A DNA stretch of 64,000 nucleotides from Thermoanaerobacter uzonensis DSM 18761 (lineage in GTDB: Bacteria; Bacillota; Thermoanaerobacteria; Thermoanaerobacterales; Thermoanaerobacteraceae), in the NCBI RefSeq assembly GCF_900129115.1, contig NZ_FQUR01000007.1, positions 124,001 through 188,000 on the forward strand. Direction: 5' to 3'. Position numbers and translations under genes: made by a program. Numbering within the stretch: position 1 is the stretch's first letter; the number at the start of each line of letters is the position of its first letter. This document shows positions 36,130 to 44,350 of the stretch, one piece after another. A model generated the notes under the pieces. The model saw only the letters and a list, made by a program, of their open reading frames with translations. It made no database searches and was not told where the DNA came from.

Positions 36130-36299
36130 TTTATGCAGTCTGATATTCTATAATTTATTTTTATTCATACCATGTTTTATTGAGGGAATTTTTTGGGCTT
36201 TTTCTTGAGATATTTGAATAATTATTTAAAACTTTACAAACAAACTATTTTTTTTAATTATTTTTATACAAAACGTTTACATTAATTTACTGAGTTAAA
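36130..36299. other. AT-rich gap before arcA, with a possible cre-like site
   Basis: Very AT-rich, with no open frame worth calling. On the minus strand ATGTAAACGTTTTGTA (267-282 of this kilobase) matches most of the CcpA operator consensus but misses its last CA. It lies just upstream of the arcA promoter, so catabolite control is possible but weakly supported. Confidence 0.35.
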
Positions 36300-36328
36300 T
36301 TGCAAAAGTTATTTTATTGGTTTATACT
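36300..36328 (+). promoter_or_regulatory. Sigma-A promoter for arcABC
   Basis: TTGCAA, 17 bases, TATACT, giving a leader of about 60 bases. Confidence 0.6.
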
Positions 36329-36393
36329 ATAGGTGTATAAAGTTGAGTTGATGGATAGGTAGTATAGTAAAAAGGACAGAGGAGGTTACAAAG

Positions 36394-37620
36394 TTGGAGA
36401 AAAACACATATTGCTTGCAGGTTTATTCTGAGATTGGAAATTTAAAGTCTGTCCTACTTCATAGACCTGGTAAAGAGTTAGAAAGGTTGACGCCTGAGTT
36501 TTTAAGTGAGCTTCTTTTTGATGATATTCCCTGGCTTAAAAGGATTCAGGAGGAGCACGACAAATTTGCGCAATCTTTAAAAGAAAACGGAGTGACAGTT
36601 TATTATTTAGAAGATTTACTGGAAGAGGTTTTACAGGATAGTGGAATAAAAGAGTTTTTTATATATGATTTGGTTTCATATATGAATACTTCTTTAGAAG
36701 TTAAGAAAACAATTACAAATTTTCTAAAGGAAAGAACCCCCAAAGAAATAGTGGACTACGCTATTGCAGGACTTCTGAAAAAAGAAGTATCTGAAGCGAA
36801 ACCTCAATCTTTAGTGGATTATGTCTATAAAGACTCTCCATTTTTTATAAATCCTTTGCCAAACTGCTATTTTATGAGAGACCCTGCTGCAGTCATTGGC
36901 AATGGTGTGATGGTAAGCAGTATGAAGACAATTGCTCGAAAGAGAGAAGCCATGTTACTTAAGTATGTTTTTAAGCATTCTAAGACTTTAAAAGTACAGG
37001 AGAATCTATTGTGGTATGATTATCGTTCAGAGTATCCTATTGAGGGGGGAGACGTGTTAGTTCTTAGTAAGAAAGTAATAGCTATTGGAATAAGTGAAAG
37101 AACCTCCCCACAGGCAATTGAAGAAATTTCTCGTACTCTTTTAGAGAGAGGAGAAGAGTTACAAGAGATAATCGCTGTAGAAATTCCCAAAAAGCGAACT
37201 TTTATGCACCTTGATACAGTTTTTACTATGGTGGATGTGGACAAATTTTTAATATATCCTGGTATAAAGGAAAAATTAAAGGTTTATAGGATTACAAGGG
37301 GAGAAAAGGGATCAATTAAAGTTAAGGTAGAAGAAGACTTTACAAAAGTTTTAGAGACTTCCTTGGACCTTGATAAAGTCAGCTTAATTGAAAGTGGAGG
37401 AGGTGATGAGATAACAGGAGCAAGAGAACAGTGGAATGACAGTACAAATACCTTGGCCATTGCTCCAGGAATTGTAATGGCATATAACAGAAATGAGATA
37501 ACCAACACCACCTTAGTAAATCATGGAATAAAAGTTATTGAAATTGAAGGCTCTGAATTAGTGAGGGGACGCGGTGGTCCAAGATGTATGTCGATGCCTT
37601 TAAAGAGAGAAGATATATAA
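36394..37620 (+). CDS. arcA: Arginine deiminase
   Basis: Hydrolyses arginine to citrulline and ammonia, first step of the ATP-yielding deiminase pathway. 408 residues with GNLKSVLLHRPGKELERLTP at the N terminus, FMRDPAAVIGNGVMVSSM, FMHLDTVFTMVD (catalytic His), and the C-terminal catalytic Cys in GRGGPRCMSMPL. TTG start with GGAGGT. Heads arcA-arcB-arcC; no arginine/ornithine antiporter gene (arcD) is seen nearby. Confidence 0.97.
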   Translation: MEKNTYCLQVYSEIGNLKSVLLHRPGKELERLTPEFLSELLFDDIPWLKRIQEEHDKFAQSLKENGVTVYYLEDLLEEVLQDSGIKEFFIYDLVSYMNTSLEVKKTITNFLKERTPKEIVDYAIAGLLKKEVSEAKPQSLVDYVYKDSPFFINPLPNCYFMRDPAAVIGNGVMVSSMKTIARKREAMLLKYVFKHSKTLKVQENLLWYDYRSEYPIEGGDVLVLSKKVIAIGISERTSPQAIEEISRTLLERGEELQEIIAVEIPKKRTFMHLDTVFTMVDVDKFLIYPGIKEKLKVYRITRGEKGSIKVKVEEDFTKVLETSLDLDKVSLIESGGGDEITGAREQWNDSTNTLAIAPGIVMAYNRNEITNTTLVNHGIKVIEIEGSELVRGRGGPRCMSMPLKREDI

Positions 37621-37687
37621 ACCTTTTGACTAATGGGGTAAGATAATATAAAATTAATTAAGTAAAATTGCTAAAAGGAGGATGACT

Positions 37688-38629
37688 ATGGCATTTAATT
37701 TAAAGGGCAGGAGCTTATTAACTTTAAAAGATTATACCCCTCAGGAAATACGATATATTTTAGACATTGCTAAACAAGTAAAAGCAGAGAGAAAAGCAGG
37801 GGTTGTACATCAAAGATTTTTAGGTAAGACTATTGCTCTCATTTTTGAAAAGAGGTCCACAAGAACGAGATGCGCTTTTGAAACTGCTTTTGGTGAAGAA
37901 GGAGGGCACCCAGTATTTTTATCAACAGATGATATTCAATTGGGAGCCAAAGAATCAATAGAGGATACTGCAAGAGTTTTGGGAAGGATGTTTGATGCAA
38001 TAGAGTTTAGAGGCTTCAAACAAGAAACCGTGGAAATTTTGGCAAAATATGCAGGTGTGCCTGTGTACAATGGCTTAACTGACGAATATCATCCAACTCA
38101 AGTTTTGGCTGACCTTATGACAATAGAAGAAGAATTTGGGAGTTTAAAAGGAAGAAAGCTTGTATTTGTAGGGGACGGAAGGAACAATATGGCAAATACT
38201 CTAGCGGTAGGCTGCGCTAAGATGGGGATGCATTATGTGATTAATTCTCCAAAAGAATTGTGGCCTTCACAAGAGTTCATAGATGAAATCAAGCAAATGG
38301 CAGCTGAAAATGGAGGAACTTTTGAACTTACTAGTGTGCTAGGAGAGGGCCTTGAAGGTGCAGATGCTATTTACACCGATGTGTGGGCGTCAATGGGAGA
38401 AGAAGCAAAGGCTACAGAGAGGGAAGCTCTTTTGAGACCTTTCCAGGTGAATGAGGAAATGATGAAAAAGACAGGAAGAGAAGATACTATATTTTTACAT
38501 TGCTTGCCTGCAGTAAAAGGACAAGAAGTTACTTTTGATGTTATAGAAGGAAAACAATCAAGAGTGTGGGACCAAGCGGAAAATAGAAAACATACAATTA
38601 AAGCTGTAATGATTGCTACTCTTCTTTAA
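37688..38629 (+). CDS. arcB: Ornithine carbamoyltransferase (catabolic)
   Basis: Phosphorolyses citrulline to ornithine and carbamoyl phosphate in this pathway. STRTRCAFETAFGEEGG carries the carbamoyl phosphate loop, FRGFKQETVE and HPTQVLADLMT are conserved, and HCLPAV contains the catalytic Cys. Length 313 fits. Two in-frame ATGs are six bases apart; the second is used because AAAGGAGG is then properly spaced. The same enzyme could serve biosynthesis, but its neighbours are catabolic. Confidence 0.95.
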   Translation: MAFNLKGRSLLTLKDYTPQEIRYILDIAKQVKAERKAGVVHQRFLGKTIALIFEKRSTRTRCAFETAFGEEGGHPVFLSTDDIQLGAKESIEDTARVLGRMFDAIEFRGFKQETVEILAKYAGVPVYNGLTDEYHPTQVLADLMTIEEEFGSLKGRKLVFVGDGRNNMANTLAVGCAKMGMHYVINSPKELWPSQEFIDEIKQMAAENGGTFELTSVLGEGLEGADAIYTDVWASMGEEAKATEREALLRPFQVNEEMMKKTGREDTIFLHCLPAVKGQEVTFDVIEGKQSRVWDQAENRKHTIKAVMIATLL

Positions 38630-38652
38630 AATTGGTTACAGGGGAGGACGTT

Positions 38653-39594
38653 ATGAAGGGAAAAGTTGTTATTGCTTTAGGAGGGAACGCCCTGCAGGAC
38701 GTAAATACGCCTCCTACTGCAGAGGCGCAGATGGAAGTAGTAAAGAGGACAGCGGGATATCTGGCGGACATAATTGAAAAAGGTTATTCTGTAGTAATTA
38801 CTCATGGCAATGGTCCGCAGGTGGGGAATATAGTCATTCAAAATGAAGTTGCATCAAAGATTGTCCCTGCAATGCCTTTTGATGTGTGTGGGGCAGAGAG
38901 TCAGGGTATGATAGGATATATGGTTCAACAAGCATTAAGAGAAGTTTTGAAGGAAAGAAATATCAGAAAAGAAGTAGCAACTATCATAACACAGGTTGTA
39001 GTGGATAAAAATGATCCTGCTTTTGGGAAACCCACAAAACCGATAGGACCTTTTTATACAAAAGAGGAGGCCGAAGTTTTAATAAAAGAAAAAGGTTATG
39101 AAATGGTGGAAGACAGTGGAAGAGGGTATAGAAGAGTTGTTCCCTCCCCTGACCCCAAAGAAATAGTAGAGCTTAATACGATAAAGTTACTTGAAAAAAA
39201 TGGGGTAATAGTAATAACAGTTGGGGGAGGAGGAATTCCTGTTATTAAAGAAAATGGCAATTTAAAAGGAGTAGCTGCCGTAATAGACAAAGATTTGGCT
39301 TCTGAAAAGTTGGCGGAAGACATTGATGCAGATGTTTTATTGATTCTTACAGCAGTTGAAAAGGTGGCAATAAATTACAACAAACCAAATCAAAAGTTTC
39401 TTGACAAAATGACAGTGGAAGAGGCAATAAAATACATGGAAGAAGGCCATTTTGCACCAGGCAGTATGTTTCCAAAAGTTAAAGCAGCAGTGAGGTTTGC
39501 AAAGTCAAAAGTAGGAAGGCGAGCTATAATTACTTCTTTAGGCAAAGCATTAGAAGCTTTAGAGGGAAAAGCAGGCACAGTTATAACCTTATGA
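38653..39594 (+). CDS. arcC: Carbamate kinase
   Basis: Transfers phosphate from carbamoyl phosphate to ADP, yielding ATP. KVVIALGGNALQDVNTPPT is the N-terminal signature, THGNGPQVGNI and VITVGGGGIPV are conserved, and the 313-residue length fits. The ATG with GGGAGGACG before it is chosen over one 21 bases upstream that abuts the arcB stop. Last gene of the operon. Confidence 0.96.
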   Translation: MKGKVVIALGGNALQDVNTPPTAEAQMEVVKRTAGYLADIIEKGYSVVITHGNGPQVGNIVIQNEVASKIVPAMPFDVCGAESQGMIGYMVQQALREVLKERNIRKEVATIITQVVVDKNDPAFGKPTKPIGPFYTKEEAEVLIKEKGYEMVEDSGRGYRRVVPSPDPKEIVELNTIKLLEKNGVIVITVGGGGIPVIKENGNLKGVAAVIDKDLASEKLAEDIDADVLLILTAVEKVAINYNKPNQKFLDKMTVEEAIKYMEEGHFAPGSMFPKVKAAVRFAKSKVGRRAIITSLGKALEALEGKAGTVITL

Positions 39595-39683
39595 AAATAA
39601 ATTAAAAATTTTTCACAAAAACTATTGACAAAGATATATAAAAATGAGAAAATAAAATTAAAATTGAATAAGACGAAGGTAAA

Positions 39684-39862
39684 TCTTCGGGGCAGGGTGA
39701 AATTCCCGACCGGCGGTATAGCCCGCGAGCCGCGCATGCGGTCGATTTGGTGAAATTCCAAAGCCGACAGTGAAAGTCTGGAGGGGAGAAGATTTTCTTT
39801 TTGTGCCTATTTTTGTGAAACAAATCACAAAAAATCCTGAAGATTTATCTTCAGGATTTTTT
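39684..39862 (+). ncRNA. FMN riboswitch with terminator
   Basis: The RFN aptamer core is plain: TTCGGGGCAGGGTGAAATTC, CCGACCGGCGGTA, AGCCCGCGAGC, TGGTGAAATTCCAAAGCCGA and CAGTGAAAGTCTGGA. An expression platform follows: TCCTGAAGA / TCTTCAGGA (from 39835) with a T run. FMN binding is expected to promote termination and so reduce riboflavin uptake by ribU. Confidence 0.96.
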
Positions 39863-39889
39863 TAGTAAATAAAATTGGAGGGATGGATT

Positions 39890-40474
39890 GTGGAAAAGAC
39901 TAAAACACAAGCCATAGTAAAAGTAGGTTTTCTTTCTGCAACAGCTTTTATACTTATGTATTTAGAATTTCAGGTACCATTATTTCCTGGCTTTTTAAAA
40001 CTTGACTTTAGTGACGTACCTGCATTAATTGCTTCTTTTGCTATTGGACCTTTATATGGTGTAATGGTAGAGCTTATTAAAAACTTAATCCATGCTACTA
40101 TAACTCAGTCGGGTGGTATTGGGGAAATTGCCAACTTTGCTATAGGTTCTATATTTGTTTATATTGCAGGGATTATATATCAATTTAATAAGACGCGAAA
40201 AAATGCCCTTATCTCTATGGCAATTGCTACAGTAGTGATGGCTTTTACTGCTTCACTTTTGAATTATTATGTTTTTCTGCCTTTGTACCAAAAAGTTATG
40301 GGATGGCCTATGGATGCCATAATTAATATGAGTAGAGCAGCGAATAAAAATATAGTGAATGTAAAAACTCTTATATCATACGGAATATTTCCTTTTAATG
40401 TGTTAAAAGGAATTGTATTGTCAGTAATTACCTTGCTGGTATACAAAAAGCTTTCACCTTTTTTAAAGAATTAA
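39890..40474 (+). CDS. ribU: Riboflavin ECF transporter substrate-binding subunit RibU
   Basis: Integral membrane protein of 194 residues with about six hydrophobic segments. FLKLDFSDVPALIASFAIGP is the typical RibU/ECF S-component motif near residues 40-60, followed by GVMVELIKNLIHATIT. The FMN riboswitch upstream sets the substrate as riboflavin. GTG start with GGAGGGATGG. The shared EcfA/T module is elsewhere. Confidence 0.93.
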   Translation: MEKTKTQAIVKVGFLSATAFILMYLEFQVPLFPGFLKLDFSDVPALIASFAIGPLYGVMVELIKNLIHATITQSGGIGEIANFAIGSIFVYIAGIIYQFNKTRKNALISMAIATVVMAFTASLLNYYVFLPLYQKVMGWPMDAIINMSRAANKNIVNVKTLISYGIFPFNVLKGIVLSVITLLVYKKLSPFLKN

Positions 40475-40478
40475 TTAG

Positions 40479-40513
40479 ATCCCTAGCATATGCTGGGGAT
40501 TATTTTTATTTTT
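40479..40513 (+). terminator. Terminator of ribU
   Basis: ATCCCTAGCA / TGCTGGGGAT stem with wobble pairs followed by TATTTTTATTTTT. Confidence 0.8.
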
Positions 40514-40566
40514 AATTTGTTAAAAGATAGTATATAATAAAGTTATAATAAGTGGGGTGAGACTTA

Positions 40567-41025
40567 GTGAAAAAGACTTATATTTGCAAAAATAGAGATG
40601 AGACCATTGCTTTAGGAGAAAAATTAGGAAGGCTGTTAAGGAGTGGAGATATAATTCTTTTATATGGTGAGCTGGGAAGTGGCAAAACTGTCTTTACAAA
40701 AGGAATTGCAAAGGGGTTAGAAACAAATGAGCCAATTACCAGCCCGACTTTTACTTTAGTCAATGAACATAGAGGAAGGATTCCCCTCTATCATTTTGAT
40801 TTATATAGGTTAGATGATTATACGGCTCTTTATGACATAGGTTATGAGGAATATTTTTATGACGAAGGAGTTTGTGCAATTGAATGGCCTGAAAGGTTAG
40901 GACCTTTACTTCCGAACGAAAGGTTAGAAGTAGTAATTCAAAAAGGAGAAAAAGAAGATGAAAGAGTTATTTTATTTAAAGATTTTGGGAGACGATATGA
41001 GGAGCTTTTAAAGGAGATGGGATAA
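40567..41025 (+). CDS. tsaE: tRNA t6A biosynthesis ATPase TsaE
   Basis: P-loop ATPase of the complex that makes N6-threonylcarbamoyladenosine at tRNA position 37. Walker A is LYGELGSGKTVFTKGIAKGL; SPTFTLVNEHRG, YHFDLYRL and AIEWPERLG are conserved. GTG start with GGGGTGAG. The stop overlaps the tsaB ATG (TAATG), and three genes of the same pathway or operon follow. Confidence 0.95.
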   Translation: MKKTYICKNRDETIALGEKLGRLLRSGDIILLYGELGSGKTVFTKGIAKGLETNEPITSPTFTLVNEHRGRIPLYHFDLYRLDDYTALYDIGYEEYFYDEGVCAIEWPERLGPLLPNERLEVVIQKGEKEDERVILFKDFGRRYEELLKEMG

Positions 41026-41717
41026 TGAAAATTTTGGCAATAGATTCTTCTTCTAAAACTGCTACTGTTGCATTAGTAGATGAAAAGGGGATAATAGGAG
41101 AATACTCTATAAATTATCTAAGGCATTCAGTAATTTTAATGCCTATGATAGATGAACTGCTTAAAAAATGTGAAGTACCAATAAATCAAATAACTCATGT
41201 GGCTGTTTCAGAAGGTCCGGGCTCTTTTACAGGGCTTAGAATCGGTGCTGCCACTGCAAAGGGTCTGGCTCATGCTCTTAACATCCCTATTGTAGGAGTA
41301 TCTTCTCTTTTAGCTCTTGCATATAATGTCAGTGAATTTGAAGGACTTATATGCCCTGTTATAGATGCTTTAAATGAAAATGTTTATGGAATGCTAATAA
41401 AAGGTGTCAATTTTGAGGTTTTAATAGATGCTGGGGTGTATTCTCTAGAGGAAATTACGAAGTTGATAAGCAATTATTCTGACAAAGTGCTGTTCGTAGG
41501 AGAGGGGGTTTATTCCTATAAAGATAAATTACAAGAGATGATAAGAGACAAAGCTTTATTTGCAAAGGATAAGGATAACATGGCAAGAGCAGCTTCCATA
41601 GGAGAGATTGCTATTCAAAAGATAAAAAAAGGTGAAGTAGTTAGTTACTTTGATTTCAAGCCGATGTATATAAGGAAATCGGCTGCTGAAATTCGTTTAA
41701 GTGGTGAGGGGAGTTAA
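41025..41717 (+). CDS. tsaB: tRNA t6A biosynthesis protein TsaB
   Basis: Inactive ASKHA-fold paralogue and partner of TsaD. MKILAIDSSSKTATVALVDE and SEGPGSFTGLRIGAATAKGL mark the family; 230 residues is normal. It lies between tsaE and rimI, the common order in Firmicutes. Confidence 0.95.
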   Translation: MKILAIDSSSKTATVALVDEKGIIGEYSINYLRHSVILMPMIDELLKKCEVPINQITHVAVSEGPGSFTGLRIGAATAKGLAHALNIPIVGVSSLLALAYNVSEFEGLICPVIDALNENVYGMLIKGVNFEVLIDAGVYSLEEITKLISNYSDKVLFVGEGVYSYKDKLQEMIRDKALFAKDKDNMARAASIGEIAIQKIKKGEVVSYFDFKPMYIRKSAAEIRLSGEGS

Positions 41718-41720
41718 TTA

Positions 41721-42167
41721 ATGGATGTTATTATAAGGCCTATGAGGAAAGAAGATGTGGAAGAGGTCTTAGAAATTGAAAAGTTAAGCTTTAGCACTCC
41801 TTGGTCTAAAGAAGCTTTTATAAGTGAAGTTACAAAGAACAGCTGTGCTAAGTATATAGTGGCGGAAGTTGACAACAAAATTGTGGGTTATGGAGGATTT
41901 TGGGTGGTTGCAGATGAAGGGCATATAACCAATATAGCAGTTCATCCGGACTACAGGTCTAAAGGAATTGGAAGTAAAATTATGGAAGATTTAATTGACC
42001 TTGCTAAGAAAAATGGAATAACCGCCATGACATTAGAGGTGAGAGAATCAAATATAACAGCGCAACATTTGTATGCAAAATATGGCTTTAGACCATTAGG
42101 TAGAAGAAAAGGCTATTATCAAGATAATAATGAGGATGCAATTATAATGTGGAAATACGACTTGTGA
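41721..42167 (+). CDS. rimI: Ribosomal-protein S18 N-acetyltransferase family protein RimI
   Basis: GNAT acetyltransferase of 148 residues with the acetyl-CoA loop [18 protein letters not shown] and the C-terminal [16 protein letters not shown]. RimI acetylates the S18 N terminus in E. coli; in Firmicutes its target is less certain. Position between tsaB and tsaD is typical. Confidence 0.92.
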   Translation: MDVIIRPMRKEDVEEVLEIEKLSFSTPWSKEAFISEVTKNSCAKYIVAEVDNKIVGYGGFWVVADEGHITNIAVHPDYRSKGIGSKIMEDLIDLAKKNGITAMTLEVRESNITAQHLYAKYGFRPLGRRKGYYQDNNEDAIIMWKYDL

Positions 42168-42180
42168 TGGTGGTGAAATA

Positions 42181-43203
42181 ATGGAGAAAGATATAATTAT
42201 TTTAGGGATAGAATCTTCCTGCGATGAAACAGCTGCCGGAGTTGTAAAAAACGGCAAAGAAGTATTGTCGAACGTAATATATTCTCAAATAGAGATTCAC
42301 AAAAAATATGGTGGGGTAGTGCCAGAAATAGCTTCAAGAAAGCATATTGAAGTAATATCTTTCGTAGTGGCAGAAGCATTAGAAAAAGCCCAGCTAAGTC
42401 TTGATGAAATAGATGTAATTGCGGCTACATATGGACCAGGATTAGTAGGTGCTCTTTTAGTTGGCTTGTCATATGGTAAAGCTTTAGCCTATGCAAAAAA
42501 TAAGCCTTTTGTAGGAGTAAATCATATAGAAGCTCACATAGCTGCAAATTACTTAGGGGGTGATTTTGCTCCTCCTTTTATTTGTCTTGTGGCTTCCGGG
42601 GGACATAGCCACATTGTTTTTGTAAAAAATTATGGAGAGTACGAAGTAATTGGACAGACAATGGACGATGCAGCAGGGGAAGCCTTTGACAAAGTAGCAA
42701 GAGCTTTGGGCTTGGGATACCCTGGAGGACCTGCTATTGAAAAGGCTGCAAAGCTGGGGAATATGGAAGCTATTGAGTTTCCCAAATCTTTTATGGAGGA
42801 AGGAAATTTTGATTTTAGTTTTAGTGGGCTTAAAACAGCAGTTTTAAACTATTTAAACAGGCAAAAGCAAAAAGGAGAAGAGGTGAATATTTACGATGTG
42901 GCGGCTAGTTTTCAAAGAAATGTGGTGGAGGTGTTGGTGAAAAAATTAATTGATGCGGCAAAGATGAAAAATATTGATAAAATTTCTATAGCAGGAGGAG
43001 TGGCTTCTAATAGTTTTTTGAGAGAGCAATTAGAAGAAGAAGCAAAAAAAATTGGAATAAGAATCCATTATCCTGATAAAATTTATTGTACAGACAATGG
43101 CGCAATGATAGCTGCTGCTGCCTATTATGACTTTATGAAAGGGAAAACCTCTGGCCTGGATTTAAATGCTATTCCTTATTTAAAGATTGGGGAAAAACTT
43201 TGA
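42181..43203 (+). CDS. tsaD: tRNA t6A biosynthesis protein TsaD
   Basis: Catalytic subunit that moves the threonylcarbamoyl group onto A37 of ANN-decoding tRNAs. [20 protein letters not shown] starts the protein, metal ligands lie in [11 protein letters not shown] (HxxxH), and [24 protein letters not shown] and [15 protein letters not shown] are conserved. 340 residues, intact. Confidence 0.97.
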   Translation: MEKDIIILGIESSCDETAAGVVKNGKEVLSNVIYSQIEIHKKYGGVVPEIASRKHIEVISFVVAEALEKAQLSLDEIDVIAATYGPGLVGALLVGLSYGKALAYAKNKPFVGVNHIEAHIAANYLGGDFAPPFICLVASGGHSHIVFVKNYGEYEVIGQTMDDAAGEAFDKVARALGLGYPGGPAIEKAAKLGNMEAIEFPKSFMEEGNFDFSFSGLKTAVLNYLNRQKQKGEEVNIYDVAASFQRNVVEVLVKKLIDAAKMKNIDKISIAGGVASNSFLREQLEEEAKKIGIRIHYPDKIYCTDNGAMIAAAAYYDFMKGKTSGLDLNAIPYLKIGEKL

Positions 43204-43213
43204 TTGTTAAATA

Positions 43214-43278
43214 TGTGGAAATATGTCGAAGTTTACGATGTCATGCCTTTTAGGGTCTGTGGATAACTCTGTGGATAT
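43214..43278 (-). promoter_or_regulatory. Second group of DnaA-box-like 9-mers
   Basis: On the minus strand: a perfect TTATCCACA (43258-43266), ATATCCACA (43270-43278) and a poorer ATTTCCACA (43214-43222). The spacing of the two better boxes is three bases. The rest of this 173-base gap before the dehydrogenase gene shows nothing else. Confidence 0.45.
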
Positions 43279-43376
43279 TGTGCTTAAATATATTTCATTG
43301 TATTTACTGGGATGAAATAGAAAGAAAGTTTATTAAAAATAAATAAAACTTTTATTAAACCTTAGGGGGTTTTATT

Positions 43377-44327
43377 ATGAAGAATATTTTGCTTTTCACA
43401 AAATTAAATGAAACCTACATAAAAGAAATTAAGGAACGAATGGAGGAATATGAGGTTCTTTACGTTCAAAATGAGGAAGAGGCTTCTAAGTATGTAAAAG
43501 ACACAGAAATTATCATAAGCTTTGATTTTGCGTTTTATCCCAATATTGTGGACAAGGCTTCAAACCTTAAATGGATTCATCTTTTGAGTGCGGGAGCAGA
43601 TACTCTTCCCTTTGAAAAACTCAAAGAAATGAAGGTATTAGTTACTAATTCTAGAGACGTACACAAATATCAAATTTCACAACAGGTTATAGGTTATATG
43701 CTTATGTTTGAAAGAAGCTTAAATACCTTTTTAAGAAATCAGATAAAAAAGGTGTGGGATAGGTCTGTTAGGGTTTCAGAACTTACAGGTAAGACTGCTT
43801 TGATAATAGGAGTAGGAAGTATAGGGGAGGAAATTGCAAGACTTTTAAAAGAATTTGGTATGAAGGTCTACGGTATAAGAAGCTCGGGTAAGCCTTCTTT
43901 ATATGTTGAAAAAATGTTTACTTCTATTGAAGACTGTGATGTATTGTCGTTTGCCGATTATGTGATATCTATACTTCCTTTGACTAAAGACACTTACCAT
44001 TTGATAGGAGAAACCGTATTTAGTAGGATGAAAAATAGCAGTTACTTTATAAATGTTGGAAGAGGGAAAGTAGTGGATGAAAAAGCTTTGCTAAATGCCA
44101 TTAATAATAAAGTGATAAAAGGGGCTGCATTAGATGTTTTTGAAGAAGAGCCTTTAAGAGAAGACAGCCCTTTTTGGGATATGGAAAATGTGATAATTAC
44201 TCCTCACATGGCAGGGGTTACGCCTTTATATATGCAAAGAGCGATGGAAATATTGAAAGAAAATTTGGATGCTTATAAGGAAGGAAGAACTTTGAGAAAT
44301 ATTGTAAATTTAGATAAAGGATACTAA
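43377..44327 (+). CDS. D-isomer-specific 2-hydroxyacid dehydrogenase
   Basis: 316-residue NAD-dependent dehydrogenase. The Rossmann motif is GVGSIGEEIARLLKEFGMKV, with YFINVGRGKVVDEKALLNAI, ALDVFEEEPL and the catalytic His in ITPHMAGVTPLYMQRAMEI. It belongs to the subgroup with a short N-terminal domain; substrate (glyoxylate, 2-ketoacid or other) cannot be inferred. AGGGGG is the ribosome site. Not obviously linked to its neighbours. Confidence 0.85.
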   Translation: MKNILLFTKLNETYIKEIKERMEEYEVLYVQNEEEASKYVKDTEIIISFDFAFYPNIVDKASNLKWIHLLSAGADTLPFEKLKEMKVLVTNSRDVHKYQISQQVIGYMLMFERSLNTFLRNQIKKVWDRSVRVSELTGKTALIIGVGSIGEEIARLLKEFGMKVYGIRSSGKPSLYVEKMFTSIEDCDVLSFADYVISILPLTKDTYHLIGETVFSRMKNSSYFINVGRGKVVDEKALLNAINNKVIKGAALDVFEEEPLREDSPFWDMENVIITPHMAGVTPLYMQRAMEILKENLDAYKEGRTLRNIVNLDKGY

Positions 44328-44328
44328 A

Positions 44329-44350
44329 GCGGGTTTTTACCCGCTTAAAT
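44329..44350. terminator. Bidirectional terminator
   Basis: AAGCGGGT / ACCCGCTT stem with a TTTT loop, between the convergent dehydrogenase and ABC-F genes. Its right arm overlaps the ABC-F stop region. Confidence 0.9.
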
